64,000 nucleotides of DNA, from positions 1 through 64,000 of the forward strand of contig JAUGWO010000190.1 in NCBI GenBank assembly GCA_049724395.1, given 5' to 3'. Below, in pieces: positions 23,297 to 35,817 of this stretch. Numbering within the stretch: the stretch's first letter is position 1; every line of letters begins with the position of its first letter. The position numbers and the translations under genes were made by a program. This DNA is from Spongospora subterranea f. sp. subterranea. Lineage: Eukaryota > Endomyxa: Phytomyxea > Phytomyxea > Plasmodiophorida. Under the pieces are notes generated by a model, which worked only from the letters and a program-made list of their open reading frames with translations, was not told the DNA's origin and made no database searches.

Positions 23297-24206
23297 AATG
23301 GATTATGGGAAGTAACAAGGCTGCCCGTTGATTAATAAAATTGGCTTCAGATAGTGGTCAACCACGACCGATATTGACCCGCCGGTCAGACAATGTTATG
23401 GGAATAGCCGGTATTCAACGGGCTCCTCCAATCATCAGAAGGGTGTAGTCGTTACTCCGTCGCTGTAGTCGTTGCTCGTCATGTCATCCGAGAAAACTGC
23501 GCTGCATGTCGCTACAGTATTGGGACCAGGTTCCCATCTCGTAAACATCATTCTTCCGAACTGAATCTTTCTCGCTGAGAGCAGTGTCATTTTAGTTCAA
23601 TATTATATTGGCATATAGGGTTTTGGGGTAAGCTATCATTTCTAGAAAGCGTCTCATTCATGGACGTTTCTCTGACAAATTTCAACTTGACAGTGGATCA
23701 CAAATCATAGCGAGAAGATTGCAGCGATCATCGCCATACCCTCTTTCTGAATTTGCCCATACTGTTTCATTTGAAAAATTCTCATTATTCCATAACCGGA
23801 TATCGAGATAATTTTACCTGATTATTTGTACATTGCATGTTTAGACTGAAACAACCGATATCATTCACAATAAGGCTCAGGTCAGGACCCAGCTAAATTA
23901 TTGTTAACATATCCTATTCGTGACATGATGTTTATTCATTTCTTATCAATTTGCAATGAAGTTTCTGTTCTGGATGTATTATGAAGTCGATGTGGGAATG
24001 AGACCGGACCTGTTTGTCAGTTTCGTCTCGGCTAACAGTTGGGAATTGGCCCAGTGGCCGAGTCCGAATGGCCGACTGCCTGAAGTGGCCGAGTGTCAGT
24101 TCCCGAATGACCGTTGTTGACGGACTCCGTCACGGAAACACAAAATCACCCACGATACCTTCCCAGGCTGCATTAATTCACATATCTGTGCTTACAACGT
24201 AGGAAT
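23297..24206. promoter_or_regulatory. Shared 910-bp upstream region of CPSF73 and ValRS
   Basis: The start codons of two divergent essential genes flank this region, so it must hold both promoters. No TATA box or binding site can be assigned with confidence. Near 24046-24116 a short repeated TGGCCGAGT element occurs three times, about 100-150 bp before the ValRS start. Confidence 0.4.
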
Positions 24207-27200
24207 ATGGGTGCTGAAACATGTCGCACGTCTGCAACCTCGATCTCAAAGAAGGATATTAGCTCTGAGATGCCGCTCGCCTATAATCCCGTCGAAGTTG
24301 AGAAATCATGGAACGATTGGTGGTGCTCGAAAGGATATTTCAAACCTGAATGTCAACCTAATGGTATGAGTTCAATAATATTTGCTTTGTGTTTTCACCT
24401 TGACATTATGATTGACCGTGAGTTGTGTTTTCAGGAGAGCCGTTTGTAATGGTCATGCCGCCACCGAATGTTACCGGTACTTTGCACCTTGGCCATGCAC
24501 TTATGGCCAGTATTGAGGATTGCCTTGCACGATGGCATCGCATGTGCGGCAAATCTGTCTTATGGGTTCCTGGCACTGATCACGCTGGTATTGCAACTCA
24601 GGTAAAAAACCAACATGTTCTTTCAATCTCTGCTCAGTCATGAAATAGGTTGTTGTGGAGAAAAGGTTATGGAAGGATAAGAAGCTAGGACGTCACGAAT
24701 TGGGTCGCGAAAAGTACGACTCATTTGCTGTGTATTCGATGAGTTACTGAAACTGAGAGTCAGGTTCTTAGAAGAAGTGTGGAAATGGAAAGAAGAGTCG
24801 GGTAGCTTTATTTGCAACCAATTACGTCTTATGGGGTCTTCCTGTGATTGGAGCCGTGAAGCGTTTACTATGGACCCGCAGTTATCACGATCTGTTCAGG
24901 TTTATTTTTCGCCACGATCGTGAAATTTCAATGATTGATGTCATTTTAGGAAGCGTTTTTACGAATGTTCGCGTCTGGAAAGATTTATCGTGCTAATCGC
25001 CTAGTTAATTGGAGCTCCGATCTGCGAACCGCAATCTCAGATATTGAAGTGTCAGTTGCTGACCCTCAACTGGTGTCTGTCGCTCTTTGATCATTATTCT
25101 TCCTTTTTTTAGTGATTATGTAACTTTTGATGCTCCTGGGACATTACGCGTTCCTGGACATTTGAAACCGGTTGAGTTCGGCGTGTTTCATTCGTTTTGG
25201 TATTGCCTTGAGGGAAGTGATTCCCCAGATGATCGTATTAAAGTGGCCACAACTCGTATTGAGACGATGCTCGGTGATAAATCTTTCTCTCAGCACACAA
25301 TTGTACCTAAATCAGCCTTATTTTAGGGGATGTCGCCGTTGCTGTGCACAGCCAGGATGTGAGATACCAGAAATTCCACGGAAAATATCTCGTGCATCCG
25401 TTTTTCGCTGATCGTCGTGTTGCTGTCATTATTGACGATATTCTTGTGGACATGGAGAAAGGTTATTTTCATCGTCCCTTAGTTTCTTCATCCATTGATC
25501 ATTTCAACTATCCCTTAGGTACCGGAGCGGTCAAGGTTACTCCAGCGCACGATGTTAACGATTTCAAGTGTGGTCAACGTCATCGTCTGCAGAATATTTC
25601 AGTTTTTGATGAAGGTTGTAGCAAATTGTTTTTTGAGTAATCATGATGTTGAAGGGTATAATAGAGGGCCGTATCGCGAAAACAATGAACTGCGAATTCG
25701 TTGGAATGATGAGATTTGATGCTCGTAATGCCATTATCAAGCGTCTTGACGAGATGGGTCTTTACGGTGAAAGAATTCCAAACCCTGGAATGCGTCTAGG
25801 TGATTTTCGATAAAAACAGGCTATCACTCTTCTGAATTGTTCGCGGTGTAGGTATATGCTCTCGTTCAAAAGACGTGATTGAACCAATGGCAAAACCTCA
25901 ATGGTGGGTTGATTGTAAGGAGATGGCGCAACGTTCAACTGAAGCCGTTCGAAACGGTGACTTGGAGATTTTACCCAAAACTCAGGTTCATGACTGTGAA
26001 TCGGTATTATCAATTTACTGAAAGGTCTATCTCGCAGGAGCGCATTTGGTTCCAATGGCTTGATAACATTCAAGACTGGTGCATATCCCGTCAGGTTTGC
26101 AAAGTCTCTGCTTTATTTTTCCTGCCGTTCTAAGGAATTATATGATAGCTCTGGTGGGGTCATCGTATTCCTGCTTACCGCATCATTATTGATGGTGTTC
26201 GCCAGCCTGAAGAATTGTGCGATATGAAATATTGGGCTGTCGCGCCGTATGTTCGCGTTATTTGGAATCTGGCTATACGTTTTTGACATTTGATTAGTTC
26301 CGAGGAAGAAGCCAGATCTATTGCCATCGAACGTTTTGCTGAAATTGACAGCAACAGGATCCAGATTGAACAAGATGAAGATGTTCTTGACACCTGGTTC
26401 TCTTCTGGTAATTTTCACGATATTCTTTGACTCTTTCATCATTCTTCTTCTTCGCAGGGTTGTTTCCTTTCTCTGTGTTTGCGTGGCCATCTGAGACCTC
26501 GGATATGAAGAAGTACTTTCCGAATACTCTGTTAGAAACTGGAGGAGATATTCTTTTCTTTTGGGTTGCTAGGATGGTGATGATGTCGCTTGAACTTACC
26601 GGGAAGTTGCCTTTCAAGTCTGTGTTCCTTCATCCTATGGTATTGAAAAAAAAATCCTTTCGTTTTGCCCTCAGTTTCTTAAATCATTGGCGTTTTACCA
26701 GGTTCGTGATAAACTGGGATCCAAAATGTCTAAAAGCAAGGGAAATGTCATTGACCCGTTGGACGTTATTTCTGGCATTACGCTCAAGGAATTGAATCAA
26801 AAACTTGCAGATTCCAGCCTTCCAGAAAAGGAAATCAAGAAGGTCGGCAATGTGTTGCTTCAATCAAGGTTCTGTCTAAAAACGTCGATGGATAGGCTTC
26901 AGCATTGCAGACGCGGGAATACGGCAAACAGTACCGCATTCCTGGTTCGAACAAGGATGCTCCAGAATTTAGTGACGGCATTCCTGAATGCGGAACTGAT
27001 GGATTACGGTTTGGTTTGCTCTCATATACGGCACAAGGTTAGACTTGCTCAATTTCGTTGAACGATGTATCGTTGTGTAACCATTCCATTACCTTAGGTC
27101 GCAATATCAATTTGGACGTGTTTCGTGTTCTGGGCTATCGCCAATTCTGTAACAAGATCTGGTACGCAGTACCGTTTTGAAATGTCGTTCTAGCGCTCAT

Positions 27201-28654
27201 CAGTCCTAGGAACGCTGTTCGTTATTGCATGCAGCATTTTTCTAAAGAAGGATTGCCTGATATTGCTACAGCGACTGCAATGGTATCAATTTTGCAGCAT
27301 CGCGTTTTTAGTCCTAGTTTTGATGATCCGCTTGTTTTGTTCAGGTTGATACAGCTTTCCAAGGATCAGAAAATGATCAAAACTTGGTTTACAACCGATG
27401 GATTATAAGCCGTCTGCACAATGCAATTAAAATTGCTAACTCAGGTGAACATAAGTCAATTCAAGTAATTTCTTTTAATATTAGAATATGTATTCAATAG
27501 CGGCTTCAAAGACTACGATTTTGCTACGGCGTCTTCTGCGTTATACGATTTTACTCTAAATGATTTCTGTGGAATCTATCTTGAAGTAAAGCCCCTTTCC
27601 TGTTAATATTATATTAGCGCTCTAAGGTCTTGCTTGTTTGATGACAGGTTACCAAACCAATTTTCAGTAGTGGGTCGCCTGATACAATTCAAACATCTCA
27701 GATGGTAAGATTGCAGGCATATCATATGCCGCTCTCAATATTTTGATCTATATGTTCATAGGTTCTTTATATATGTATCGATCATATCTTGAAGCTGTTG
27801 CACCCGATCATGCCTTTCGTTACCGAGGAGCTGTGGCAACGCCTTCCAATTGCTGGCGGCCGGTCTGAGAACGATTCTATCATGATCCAGCAATATCCTT
27901 TGGTATTATCACTAATATACACAATCACCTCACCCCTCGACTCACTTAGTTTCAAATGATCAGTTTTCCAAGGCTTACCTGAATGAAGATGTTGATTCCG
28001 CTATTGAGCAAGCATCTGTTGTAATAAATGGCATTCTCTCGGCGCGCCAGAGGTTGTCCGTTCCCGAGGTTAATGTTTTGTTCATCTTTGTAATCGATTG
28101 TTTATTCGTGGTTTCACGTAGACCTCAAGGCCAGCGGTTATTATCCAGTGCGCGACAGGCGAGATCAAATCGTCAATCGAATTATGCACATTGATGATTA
28201 CAACTCTGTCAAAATCCGAGTCCATTAGTGTCATCTCGTTCCAAGACAGCATGCCTTCAGGGTTTGCCACTAGATCTCCTACTTGGAATTCGTCTGATTT
28301 CATGAATAATGTGTTTAGATTTGCTCCCAGTGTTGTCAATGATAAAATTTCCATCAATATCTACATTCGAGGTATTATCGATTTTGCTGGAGAGTTGGCA
28401 CGACTAGGCGTGAAAAAGGGCAAGGTACGACAGACATCATCATTGACTGAGGTGATTGTTCGGTGAATTATTTACAGGTTATGGCTATGATTGAGAAAAC
28501 CATCGCTCGCACAACTACCGAGGTCTATCTGAGTCGAACACCTGACTCGGTGAAGGAGAAAGACCAAGCAACTTTAAACAAGCTAAATGCTGAGTTATCC
28601 ACTCTTGACGCTGCCGTTGAAGGGTTCGCCAAATTACAATTATGTGATCAGTAG
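24207..28654 (+). CDS. Valyl-tRNA synthetase
   Basis: Class I aminoacyl-tRNA synthetase charging tRNA-Val. The start exon (ATG 24207) leads to [15 protein letters not shown]. The next exon has [19 protein letters not shown] (HIGH motif) and [13 protein letters not shown]. The editing domain follows ([27 protein letters not shown]), then [16 protein letters not shown] sequence near 26380. The KMSKS motif is in [20 protein letters not shown] (about 26720). The anticodon-binding region has [18 protein letters not shown] (about 27790). The C-terminus is a coiled coil (from about 28480) with [17 protein letters not shown], as in typical ValRS. Some fifteen or more introns are needed. No clear targeting peptide is seen, so a cytosolic product is likely; dual targeting is possible. 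Confidence 0.95.
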
Positions 28655-28958
28655 AGGATTCGAGAACACTATTCATGCATCAGTCTAATATAGCGCTTAC
28701 ATTGTCCGCTCCGTATTGCATTTGTTATTGATTGGCTTACAGCAGAAGCCCATCCTACTGTAATCATGTTGTCAACGATTTGTCAGCAATGATAAAATCC
28801 AGCCACCAGTTTATCTACGATTCGGGGGTGTTTGCAAACTGAGTTTTCGAGACAATGAGCAATTCGAACGAATTTTCACTGTCCCAACCATATGAATTCC
28901 AACTTTCAGGCGTGTGCTCAAGCCCTGTTGTCCGGGTATGAACGAGCTGGCAATGGCT
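28655..28958. other. Intergenic between convergent ValRS and aspartyl protease
   Basis: About 300 bp of 3' flanking sequence for two genes. No coding sequence or repeat was seen. Confidence 0.5.
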
Positions 28959-30575
28959 TCAGATCTTGAGCAGGCGTAGCATTAGTATACTGATGAGTAA
29001 AGCGCCCGATATGGCCAATATTATTGCGAATTCAAAGGAAAAAACCCAAATAGGGTAGGGAAATTCCGGCGTGGTTCGAGGAGGATTCAGGCTGGCGAGT
29101 CCGATCCAATGGCGAACCATTGCTGGCGCGTCCTCTGAAATCTTAGATAGCGCCTTGGGTCTTCCCAAAGCCTCAGGAGGCGGCGGGGCTTCGGCAGAGA
29201 AAATGCCTAATGAAAAACCAGATTCGCAGTGAAAAAATAGACAAACTCAATGGCGTTTGAGGCATTGAATACTTAAGAAGTTGATGAGGAACGCATCTCC
29301 TAGAATCCAGAAACTTTTTGGTGAGGCGCTGATAGCTATGTGGCATGAGAATAGACTGAGTCGAAGTGAATACTGGTCAGGCTTCAGCTTGTAATCAACT
29401 CCATCAATAATGATGACAAGCTCAGGCAACCTGGATCGCATATCGCACTGGTAAATTTGCCAGTAATTCTAAGGCAATTGTTCGGTTCCGCGGAGCACTG
29501 ACCTGCGAACTTTCCAGCAAGGGATCGAACCGTCAGACGACGCGCCAGCCTGATTAAATTCCGGCTATCAGCGGCCAATGTCCAAAATAAACTCAAACAA
29601 CCCCACTACCATGGCAAGTATCGCGTTCACTTGGGCTGTTGGCCCGATGATGAACGATGAACCGGAGTCAAATCTGGCGAAAACAAATTGAGTGATGTCG
29701 GGCTGGCGATGATCGACGATCAGTTCCCAATCAGTTTACATTGCATCGGCATCGTTGAACTGCAAGCTCTGGAATTTGATGGTTGTGTCGGAGATGGCCC
29801 AATATGGTGCAGTTAATGCCGGCCGGCATGGCAGCCAATGAATTGGACCGGATAGACGATGCGGATCCCATCCACCAAAGGTCAGCTCCCCTTTCCTCCC
29901 ACTGTCGTCGCCCAGATAGAACGAGAACGATCGCGACGCATCCGGATCAGCGGCGACGGCGCTGTCCAGTATCTGTTGAAGGGCTGGCGATCCCGGCGCC
30001 AGACCGATCAGGCCAGAAAACCCAGAGTTGGCCATGGACGCGCCGTTCTCTCGATTCACGATTCCAACGGGAATCATTCCTGTCGACAATGACCCAATTG
30101 TGAATATATCGGCGCCGCTATATCCACTAACTGAGCCAGACAGATACGATTGCTGGAACTCTCCCCGCTCAGGGTACATCCTGAACGATTCCGATTTCTC
30201 TGGTTCGATGGAGGTCTGGCATGGCGTGATCTTATCGTCAACCACAGTACGAGACATGTTGGCGATGCGATCCATGACTGATCCGATCCTGATCATCAGG
30301 TTGAGAGCCATCAATGGCTCTTCCATCAACATGGGTGGGATGACGACTAGCTCACCTGTATCAAACAACGCCGGCAACCTCTGCGGTCGACTGCCGAATC
30401 CAATAGCGCCAATCCATTCGATGCTGTCCTTGTTGATCAGATCGACCTTGACCAATGCCGATCGTGTGGCTAATGGTTGGAAATCAGTCGAAATATGAGC
30501 GAACGTTGACGTCAGAATGATCAAAGACAGCAACGCGATCAACGTCTTTCTGGATCTCATATACGACCCATCCAT
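28959..30575 (-). CDS. Membrane-anchored pepsin-like aspartyl protease (A1 family)
   Basis: The N-terminus has a signal peptide (TLIALLSLIILTSTFAHIS). The first active-site motif reads LFDTGELVVIP: the catalytic D-T-G is kept, but the usual following Ser is Glu. The FSGLIGLAPGSP block is the family's DGILGLG. Then come GELTFGGWDPHRLSGPIHW and YWAISDTTIKF. After a 66-bp intron the second active site reads IFDSGSSFIIGPTAQVNAIL. Later exons give LPELVIIIDGVDYKL and SFWILGDAFLINFLS. The last exon ends with a hydrophobic segment (FAIILAISGALLISILML) and RLLKI, a C-terminal membrane anchor. The product is likely an endomembrane or cell-surface protease. Confidence 0.9.
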
Positions 30576-30736
30576 ATAAGATAAAATGTCATCTGAAATG
30601 AGTCATCCCCTGACGACAACAGCATTAAACCCCTGATTGATCAAGGCACTTTATGCTGAACCGGATGGGAAAAAAAACAATCTTCAGTAGTGAGCCAGGT
30701 TAAGATGGCGTTTCATAAAGATGTGTATTATATCAC

Positions 30737-31439
30737 TCAGAATAGCAGAACTGATTTGTCGTTGATCGGCCCATGTCCGTTAAGAAGCTTGGCGTGGACG
30801 CCGCGGTATTCCAGACGACCTTGGTCGCGGGCCTTGACATATTCGTCGCGAGTGAATTCAGTGAAACCCCACATGTTCGACACAGCAATGTGCTGGCGAC
30901 CAGGGAATTTGTATTTGGCACGTCGGATAGCCTCGAGCACGTGAGGGCGAGCGGCGTCCTTGGCCCGGACCGAGAGAATCGGGTCACCGATATTGACTCG
31001 GGCGACGATGCCCTGGGGCTTACCGAACGCGTGACGCATACCGGTTTGCAGACGATCGGCACCGGCACACGACAACATCTTATTGATACGAACGACATGG
31101 AAGGGATGTGTTCGCATACGAAGGTGGAATGTGTCCTTGCCGGAGAAGCGGGTCATGTACTTGTTGACAGCAATACGACCGGCTTCAAGCGCCTCGGAAC
31201 TCAGCTGTTCCTTCTCACCCGAAACCAGGTGCACGCAGAGCGGGAATTGCTCAGCGGGCGCGTCCTTAGCGCCGACATCATAGATGCGGATCTTGGGGTC
31301 GGGAACTGTCGAATGGAATGTCATTGAGGAAGAGGCGAATTATACCATTATCTGCGAGCTAACCTCCGCGAAGATACCGCGATTTGATGTAGGGCTTATT
31401 CTTGCAATAACGGTAGCATCGGGCAGGACGACGACCCAT
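30737..31439 (-). CDS. RPL10: Large ribosomal subunit protein uL16 (RPL10/QM)
   Basis: 60S subunit protein that completes the peptidyl-transferase region and is loaded late in cytoplasmic maturation. Exon 1 (31364-31439) encodes [20 protein letters not shown]; a 58-bp intron follows; exon 2 (30737-31305) continues from [12 protein letters not shown]. Conserved blocks include [38 protein letters not shown] and [14 protein letters not shown]. The joined length is 214 residues, as in the human protein. Frames open on the other strand over the same interval are shadows. Confidence 0.97.
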
Positions 31440-31759
31440 GGCGATAACCCAACGAAGTGGAGATTAGTAATCAGTGAATCACGTTTTGGGCAAGTGCGTC
31501 ACGGACTCCGTCATTACATATATGGCTGCAGCCTCTAATGGTGTGCTGCCCCCGTCACACAATGACCAGGCAGGTGGCGCCAACACCGGCCGCTGGGTGC
31601 TCAACCGCCCATGTTGCTCAGAACCATCGCTCGCTCCTCCTCCATTACTGATCGATTGCGATATTTTCCATCATATGCGAGAGTATCACCAAGGCGCGTC
31701 ATTGCTGATTGAAAAAACGTGGGCTCTCGTGGTTTGGATGCATTAAGATTACTTTGTGT
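31440..31759. other. Upstream region of uL16, nothing recognised
   Basis: Short stretch between the uL16 start codon and the repeat-protein relic. It must hold the uL16 promoter, but no element can be named. Confidence 0.4.
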
Positions 31760-32100
31760 GATATTGAGGCTTTCAATCGTCAATCATTCGGCCCTTGTCC
31801 CTGAATTCTTTGGGTTTGTCATATCAGGTTTTTCGGTTTTATTCTTCAAATTTTCTGTTCTGCAAGATCATCGCTCTCTCTGAAACTGTGCTTGCCGTTC
31901 GCAAACTCTTGAGTTGCTATAGTCAAAATCGTGGGGTTTGCCATAACCTGGATCTTCAGATTTGTTTATAATTGTCATCATCTTCGGATTTGGCATTTTC
32001 AAGACCAGGACACCCTTGGTTTTGTCGTCGCCATAATCCTTTGGTTTCCGTGATTAGGGTGTCTGACGTGTATATCATTTTTCGAATCGCCATCATCATC
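31760..32100 (-). pseudogene. Degenerate relic of a YGK-repeat secreted protein gene
   Basis: On the minus strand scattered pieces such as DYGDDKTKG and SEDPGYGKPHDFDY resemble the repeats of the intact gene at 43944-45482, with the same YGKP core. The frame is interrupted and the repeat is no longer regular. No start region with a signal peptide was found. It is probably a decayed paralogue. Confidence 0.45.
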
Positions 32101-32634
32101 GTACGCGGGATCCTTTACCGTCCCTACCGCATCCACAACAATTGGATTTCCCACACGCAAATCCAAAAATTTCACATTGCCAAAATTTTACATCGAATAC
32201 GGCAGCTATTCTCTTCGGCAAACAGTGACCTGACCCAGCAACAACATCACCAATCAGTCCAACCGTTTGTTTAGCCACAATATATTCCTAATCGTGACAC
32301 CAAATCCTTACGTCTGCTGTAATCTCTACCTGACAGTATTACAATAATTAGTCTCTGTATTCAGAGAATACTCAGAATTGACACACAAAAGTCGTGCTTG
32401 CCTTCAAGATTGCTGTAATGGTATTGTTCTGAACGCTGGATTGATTCATTCTCTTTAGTTATCCGATGTTGTCGACTTCTGTTGGTGGTGTCGCTTGTGA
32501 TGATGATAAGCTTTTCCAGTTTTCGCAGTAATTCGCTGGTCCTGTTTTTTAGTGTCAGACATTGTGTGTTGGTCTAGTTCGTTCTTCTCAGCTATTAGAC
32601 AATTGCTCGGCTGAGTTAAGGCAGTCGTTTGTAT
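32101..32634. other. Noncoding or decayed sequence
   Basis: No protein domain was recognised. It may include the decayed 5' part of the YGK-repeat relic. Confidence 0.4.
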
Positions 32635-33054
32635 TTAAATTTTGTCCGTCAATGATTTGTTTTCAGTTATCTTTGATGAGACCTGTTTCGGTCCATCCAT
32701 TGTCCGATGTTGTTGTTTCCCTATGTAATTTTTAACGTGTTTCTCGCATTGGTCATTTATTGTTGCAATGTTGCAATTCATCAGAGTGCCTTCATCTATT
32801 GGAAATAGGGTCCCATAATGGTTCAATCTATCATGTCCCATTGGTGTTGATGGGTTTCCATGATTGTGGTGCAATACATATATCATACTCTTCCAATTAA
32901 CGCTGTCTCGTAATTTTGGAAAAAACGATTCGATCCATTTCTGTATATCTGTGGTCAGAGATTGTGTTGCCTGACATATTATGATTATGTTGATCTTATC
33001 AAACGCTGCTATTGTAAACTCGAACAATCCAGCCCATTGCCGGTCGTGTTCCAT
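32635..33054 (-). CDS. Hypothetical protein exon, function unknown
   Basis: A 139-codon open frame beginning MEHDRQWAGLFEF. It has a hydrophobic beta-like strand (INIIIICQ), then TTDIQKWIESFF. The layout is faintly like the middle of an AIG1/septin-type GTPase, but no P-loop is present, so no function is assigned. A splice acceptor (ctacag) just upstream suggests a preceding exon. It could equally be a decayed gene, since both neighbours are repeats. Confidence 0.3.
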   Translation of the reverse strand: MEHDRQWAGLFEFTIAAFDKINIIIICQATQSLTTDIQKWIESFFPKLRDSVNWKSMIYVLHHNHGNPSTPMGHDRLNHYGTLFPIDEGTLMNCNIATINDQCEKHVKNYIGKQQHRTMDGPKQVSSKITENKSLTDKI

Positions 33055-33263
33055 TATGTCTGTAGATATTCATCAAAAGTATAATTTTTATTGTTGGGTA
33101 ATGATCGTAGTTCAGTCTTATTGTCGCTATTGTTCTTCCCTGGTTTGTGTCTCTGCCATAATCACATAATTTTCTACTGTACAGTAATGTCTGGTGTTGC
33201 TCCTGACGTTGGAATTGCTTCGAATGCACAGTTACCTATAACAAGTACGTACATCTTTAAATA

Positions 33264-35203
33264 CTCCCTCCGTCCCATAAAAACCTATCGAAACGGACTT
33301 AATTCTTGTCCCATAAAACCTATCGAAAATTTATTTTATGGGTTCGTCACACAGTCAATAAATAATTTTTGGGCTTGGGTAACGACTTCGACTGGGCAAT
33401 TCAACGAAGTCGGAAGTGCATTAGATCTGATTAGCTTCGCCTTCCCCATGTGTGGTATCCTGTAATTATTGCCTCCGTCGCAAGTCATTACCTCAAACAT
33501 GCACCCTTGCAGGGTAAAGAAGACATTGATCAACGCCGTTGATTCAATCTCAATGAACGCCTTCTCTGTTGCACGAATAAGGTCATCTATTCCGCTCTGA
33601 GGCAGTTGATGTCGTAAACTCTGGATAGCGCGGAAGAATCCAAGATCTAGCACATTTAAATCCGGGCTGTTAACCGGCTGTTGGCATATTTGAATTTCAC
33701 ATCCTTGTTCCTTTAGAGTTTCTAATGCTGCTGATATGGTTGGGTCATCTCCTCGACCATGAGGTTTAGCATTATCCTGCTGTAAATGAATCTTTCCTGC
33801 CGATCCCCGAGGCCATTTTTCTGCAATTACCGGAAAAACGTTTGCTGTCATCATATTGGTGATCTCTACTCTTCCAATGGAAGTGATAGCTATGGTTTCC
33901 ATTGTTCCTGCTCGCCTGTTCTTACTATTCCTTCTCGCAGGTTCGGCTTTAACAAAAGCCCCAATACCTAATTTTCCGTCAAACATTTTCTGGGTATATG
34001 AATCGTACCGTGGTCTTTCGACGCCGCCATGAACATCACCTTGTAAATAAAACTCTTGCTTTTGACCGTGCGATGTGGAGGTTCCTCCCCTGCTGCCAAA
34101 TAATAGCGATTGCTTGCTTTCGTCAAGTAGTACCATTTTTCATCGATATGGATCGTGTTGAACATGGCGTCGAACGAGTATTCATTGCGCAGTGGATTGA
34201 AGTTCAGGTGGGAAATGCAGTACAGCACACGATCCAGGCGGTTCTTTTCGTTCAACGTTGGTTTGATAGCGCTGGTGTGTGGCTTGATGATTGTTTGCTC
34301 CTTGATACGGCGATGTAGTGTGCTTTTGGAAATTTTCAAGTTGTGTGCCATTGTGCGAATATTTTGACGTAATGTCAACGGGATTGCGGAGATGGCCTCC
34401 AAATCCACACTTTGTTTTTGACCAGATCTGCCAGAATGTCGAGCTGCCACGTCGGGAATCAAATTTCCTTCGGCCAAAGATTGATGGCCGCGATTGTAAA
34501 TTTTCCGGATGGTAGCTTCGGTCACTTGGAAAAGTGCAGCAGCGGCAGGGACAGTGCCTTCCATCAATTCGTGAGAATCGTCAGGATCCTTCTTTCTGCT
34601 GCAAGAAAGTGGAAAACAGCCAGGCGTTGATCACTAGTCAAAATACATTTTCTCTCTCTCTGGCAGAGATATCCATGATTGATGATGAAAGACAATACTC
34701 CTATGTAATGAAGTACGGCACATGTCCCCCATCACATCTCATACTTTATCAACAAACACGATCAATAGAGATTTGTAACATGTGATACGTGATCCTGACG
34801 GAGGTCCCATCATGGTCAATGTCCCACCTATCAATTGGGAATATCCTGGATTGCCCATCTTCAAACTGGCCTACACCAGTTTCATGTTGCTCGTTAATTT
34901 TACAAACAAATATAGTCGGATTCTGCGTCAATTTGCCTATCTAGGATCACAAAAAATATCCCTGTATCAGTTAAATTGTCGAACCTTTGTCGAGTTCAGT
35001 GTTCGTCTTGGTTGACGTACAAAATCGCATATTTCGCCATGAATTACGCAATGAAAAAAAATTCAAAAAATATCATTTCGGCACTCTTACATCTGGATTT
35101 CAGGCATGCGGCTGACGCAACTTAAAGCAAAAAAATCGGATGAAAATTGACCTTAAGTTGGCGCATTACTGTTTTTCGATAGGTTTTTATGGGACGGAGG
35201 GAG
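33264..35203 (-). mobile_element. Mariner-like DNA transposon with plant-type terminal repeats
   Basis: The 1940-bp element has inverted ends CTCCCTCCGTCCCATAAAAA...CCTATCGAAA, perfect for about 29 bp, and is flanked by TA on both sides (33262-33263 and 35204-35205), the mariner target duplication. The left end has an extra degenerate copy of the terminal motif at about 33308-33345. CTCCCTCCGTCCC is the known start of plant mariner-like and Stowaway ends. The transposase lies on the minus strand. Confidence 0.96.
33336..34567 (-). pseudogene. Mariner-like transposase, broken by one frame change
   Basis: The N-terminal part (from 34567) has a helix-turn-helix region (TIRTMAHNLKISKSTLHRRIK after minor variation) and the first catalytic Asp in HIDEKWYY. 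The C-terminal part has FDGKLGIGAF and PARRNSKNRRAGT, the second Asp in QQDNAKPH and the third in NSPDLNVLDLGFFRAIQSL. I count 42 residues between the second and third Asp; plant elements have 39. The two parts lie in different frames near 34040, consistent with loss of one base in the GCGGCGTCGAAAG region, so this copy should be inactive. Confidence 0.92.
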
Positions 35204-35389
35204 TATATATATTTGTTGTTGTCAATTGTAAGGCTACATGTGGTATGTAATCCGGTGCTATTTCCTCCTGTTCTTTGCTTCAGTTGATCTAATCTCCAGT
35301 ATTTTGGCTTTTCTATCATCTGAAAATTGTACATTTCCCACTAGACGCTTCCATACTCCAATGGATTGGCAATTGCCAACATATTGATA
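35204..35389. other. Flank of the mariner element, nothing recognised
   Basis: Short noncoding stretch to the right of the transposon. Confidence 0.4.
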
Positions 35390-35560
35390 TGTCCAGATCC
35401 AATACATTGACAAGAAAAATGACAATAGATTAGTGAATTCAACCGCTGATAAATCAGCTGTGTTCGTATAAAAATATGTCCAAATCCCAATAAATTGACA
35501 TGAAAAGACAATAGATCTTGATGTTTAATCGCTGATAAATCATGTGTGTTCAGATCCCGT
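35390..35560. repeat. Degenerate direct repeat of about 90 bp, two copies
   Basis: Two adjacent copies share TATGTCCA, CAATA.ATTGACA, GACAATAGAT and CGCTGATAAATCA in the same order. They are diverged, with small indels. Confidence 0.6.
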
Positions 35561-35817
35561 GTTTTACATAACTTTTGACGGTTATGTGAAGCCACAGCTC
35601 TTTGGAATAGGAAAAATCAGGTTTTCCCAATTGGTGAGTGGTCAGTCAACACTCAGTCAACCGTCTCCGTTTGATTGGTGGGAGTATTACAGGGGAAGAC
35701 TCCGTTGTCCATCCCTCCACTACCACCAATTGTAGTGTACCGTTCACTCCAACCCTTCATAAGACTCGATTTCGAACGTCATCATTTCGACTTTCGCAGC
35801 CTAAAGCGGAGTGACTC

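Noticed and set aside
30773-31327. 184-codon plus-strand frame
   Set aside because: It lies antisense to the uL16 gene, which matches its family over the full length.
32635-33054. GTPase of the AIG1/septin type
   Set aside because: Only a vague strand-helix layout fits and no P-loop is present, so it is kept as hypothetical.
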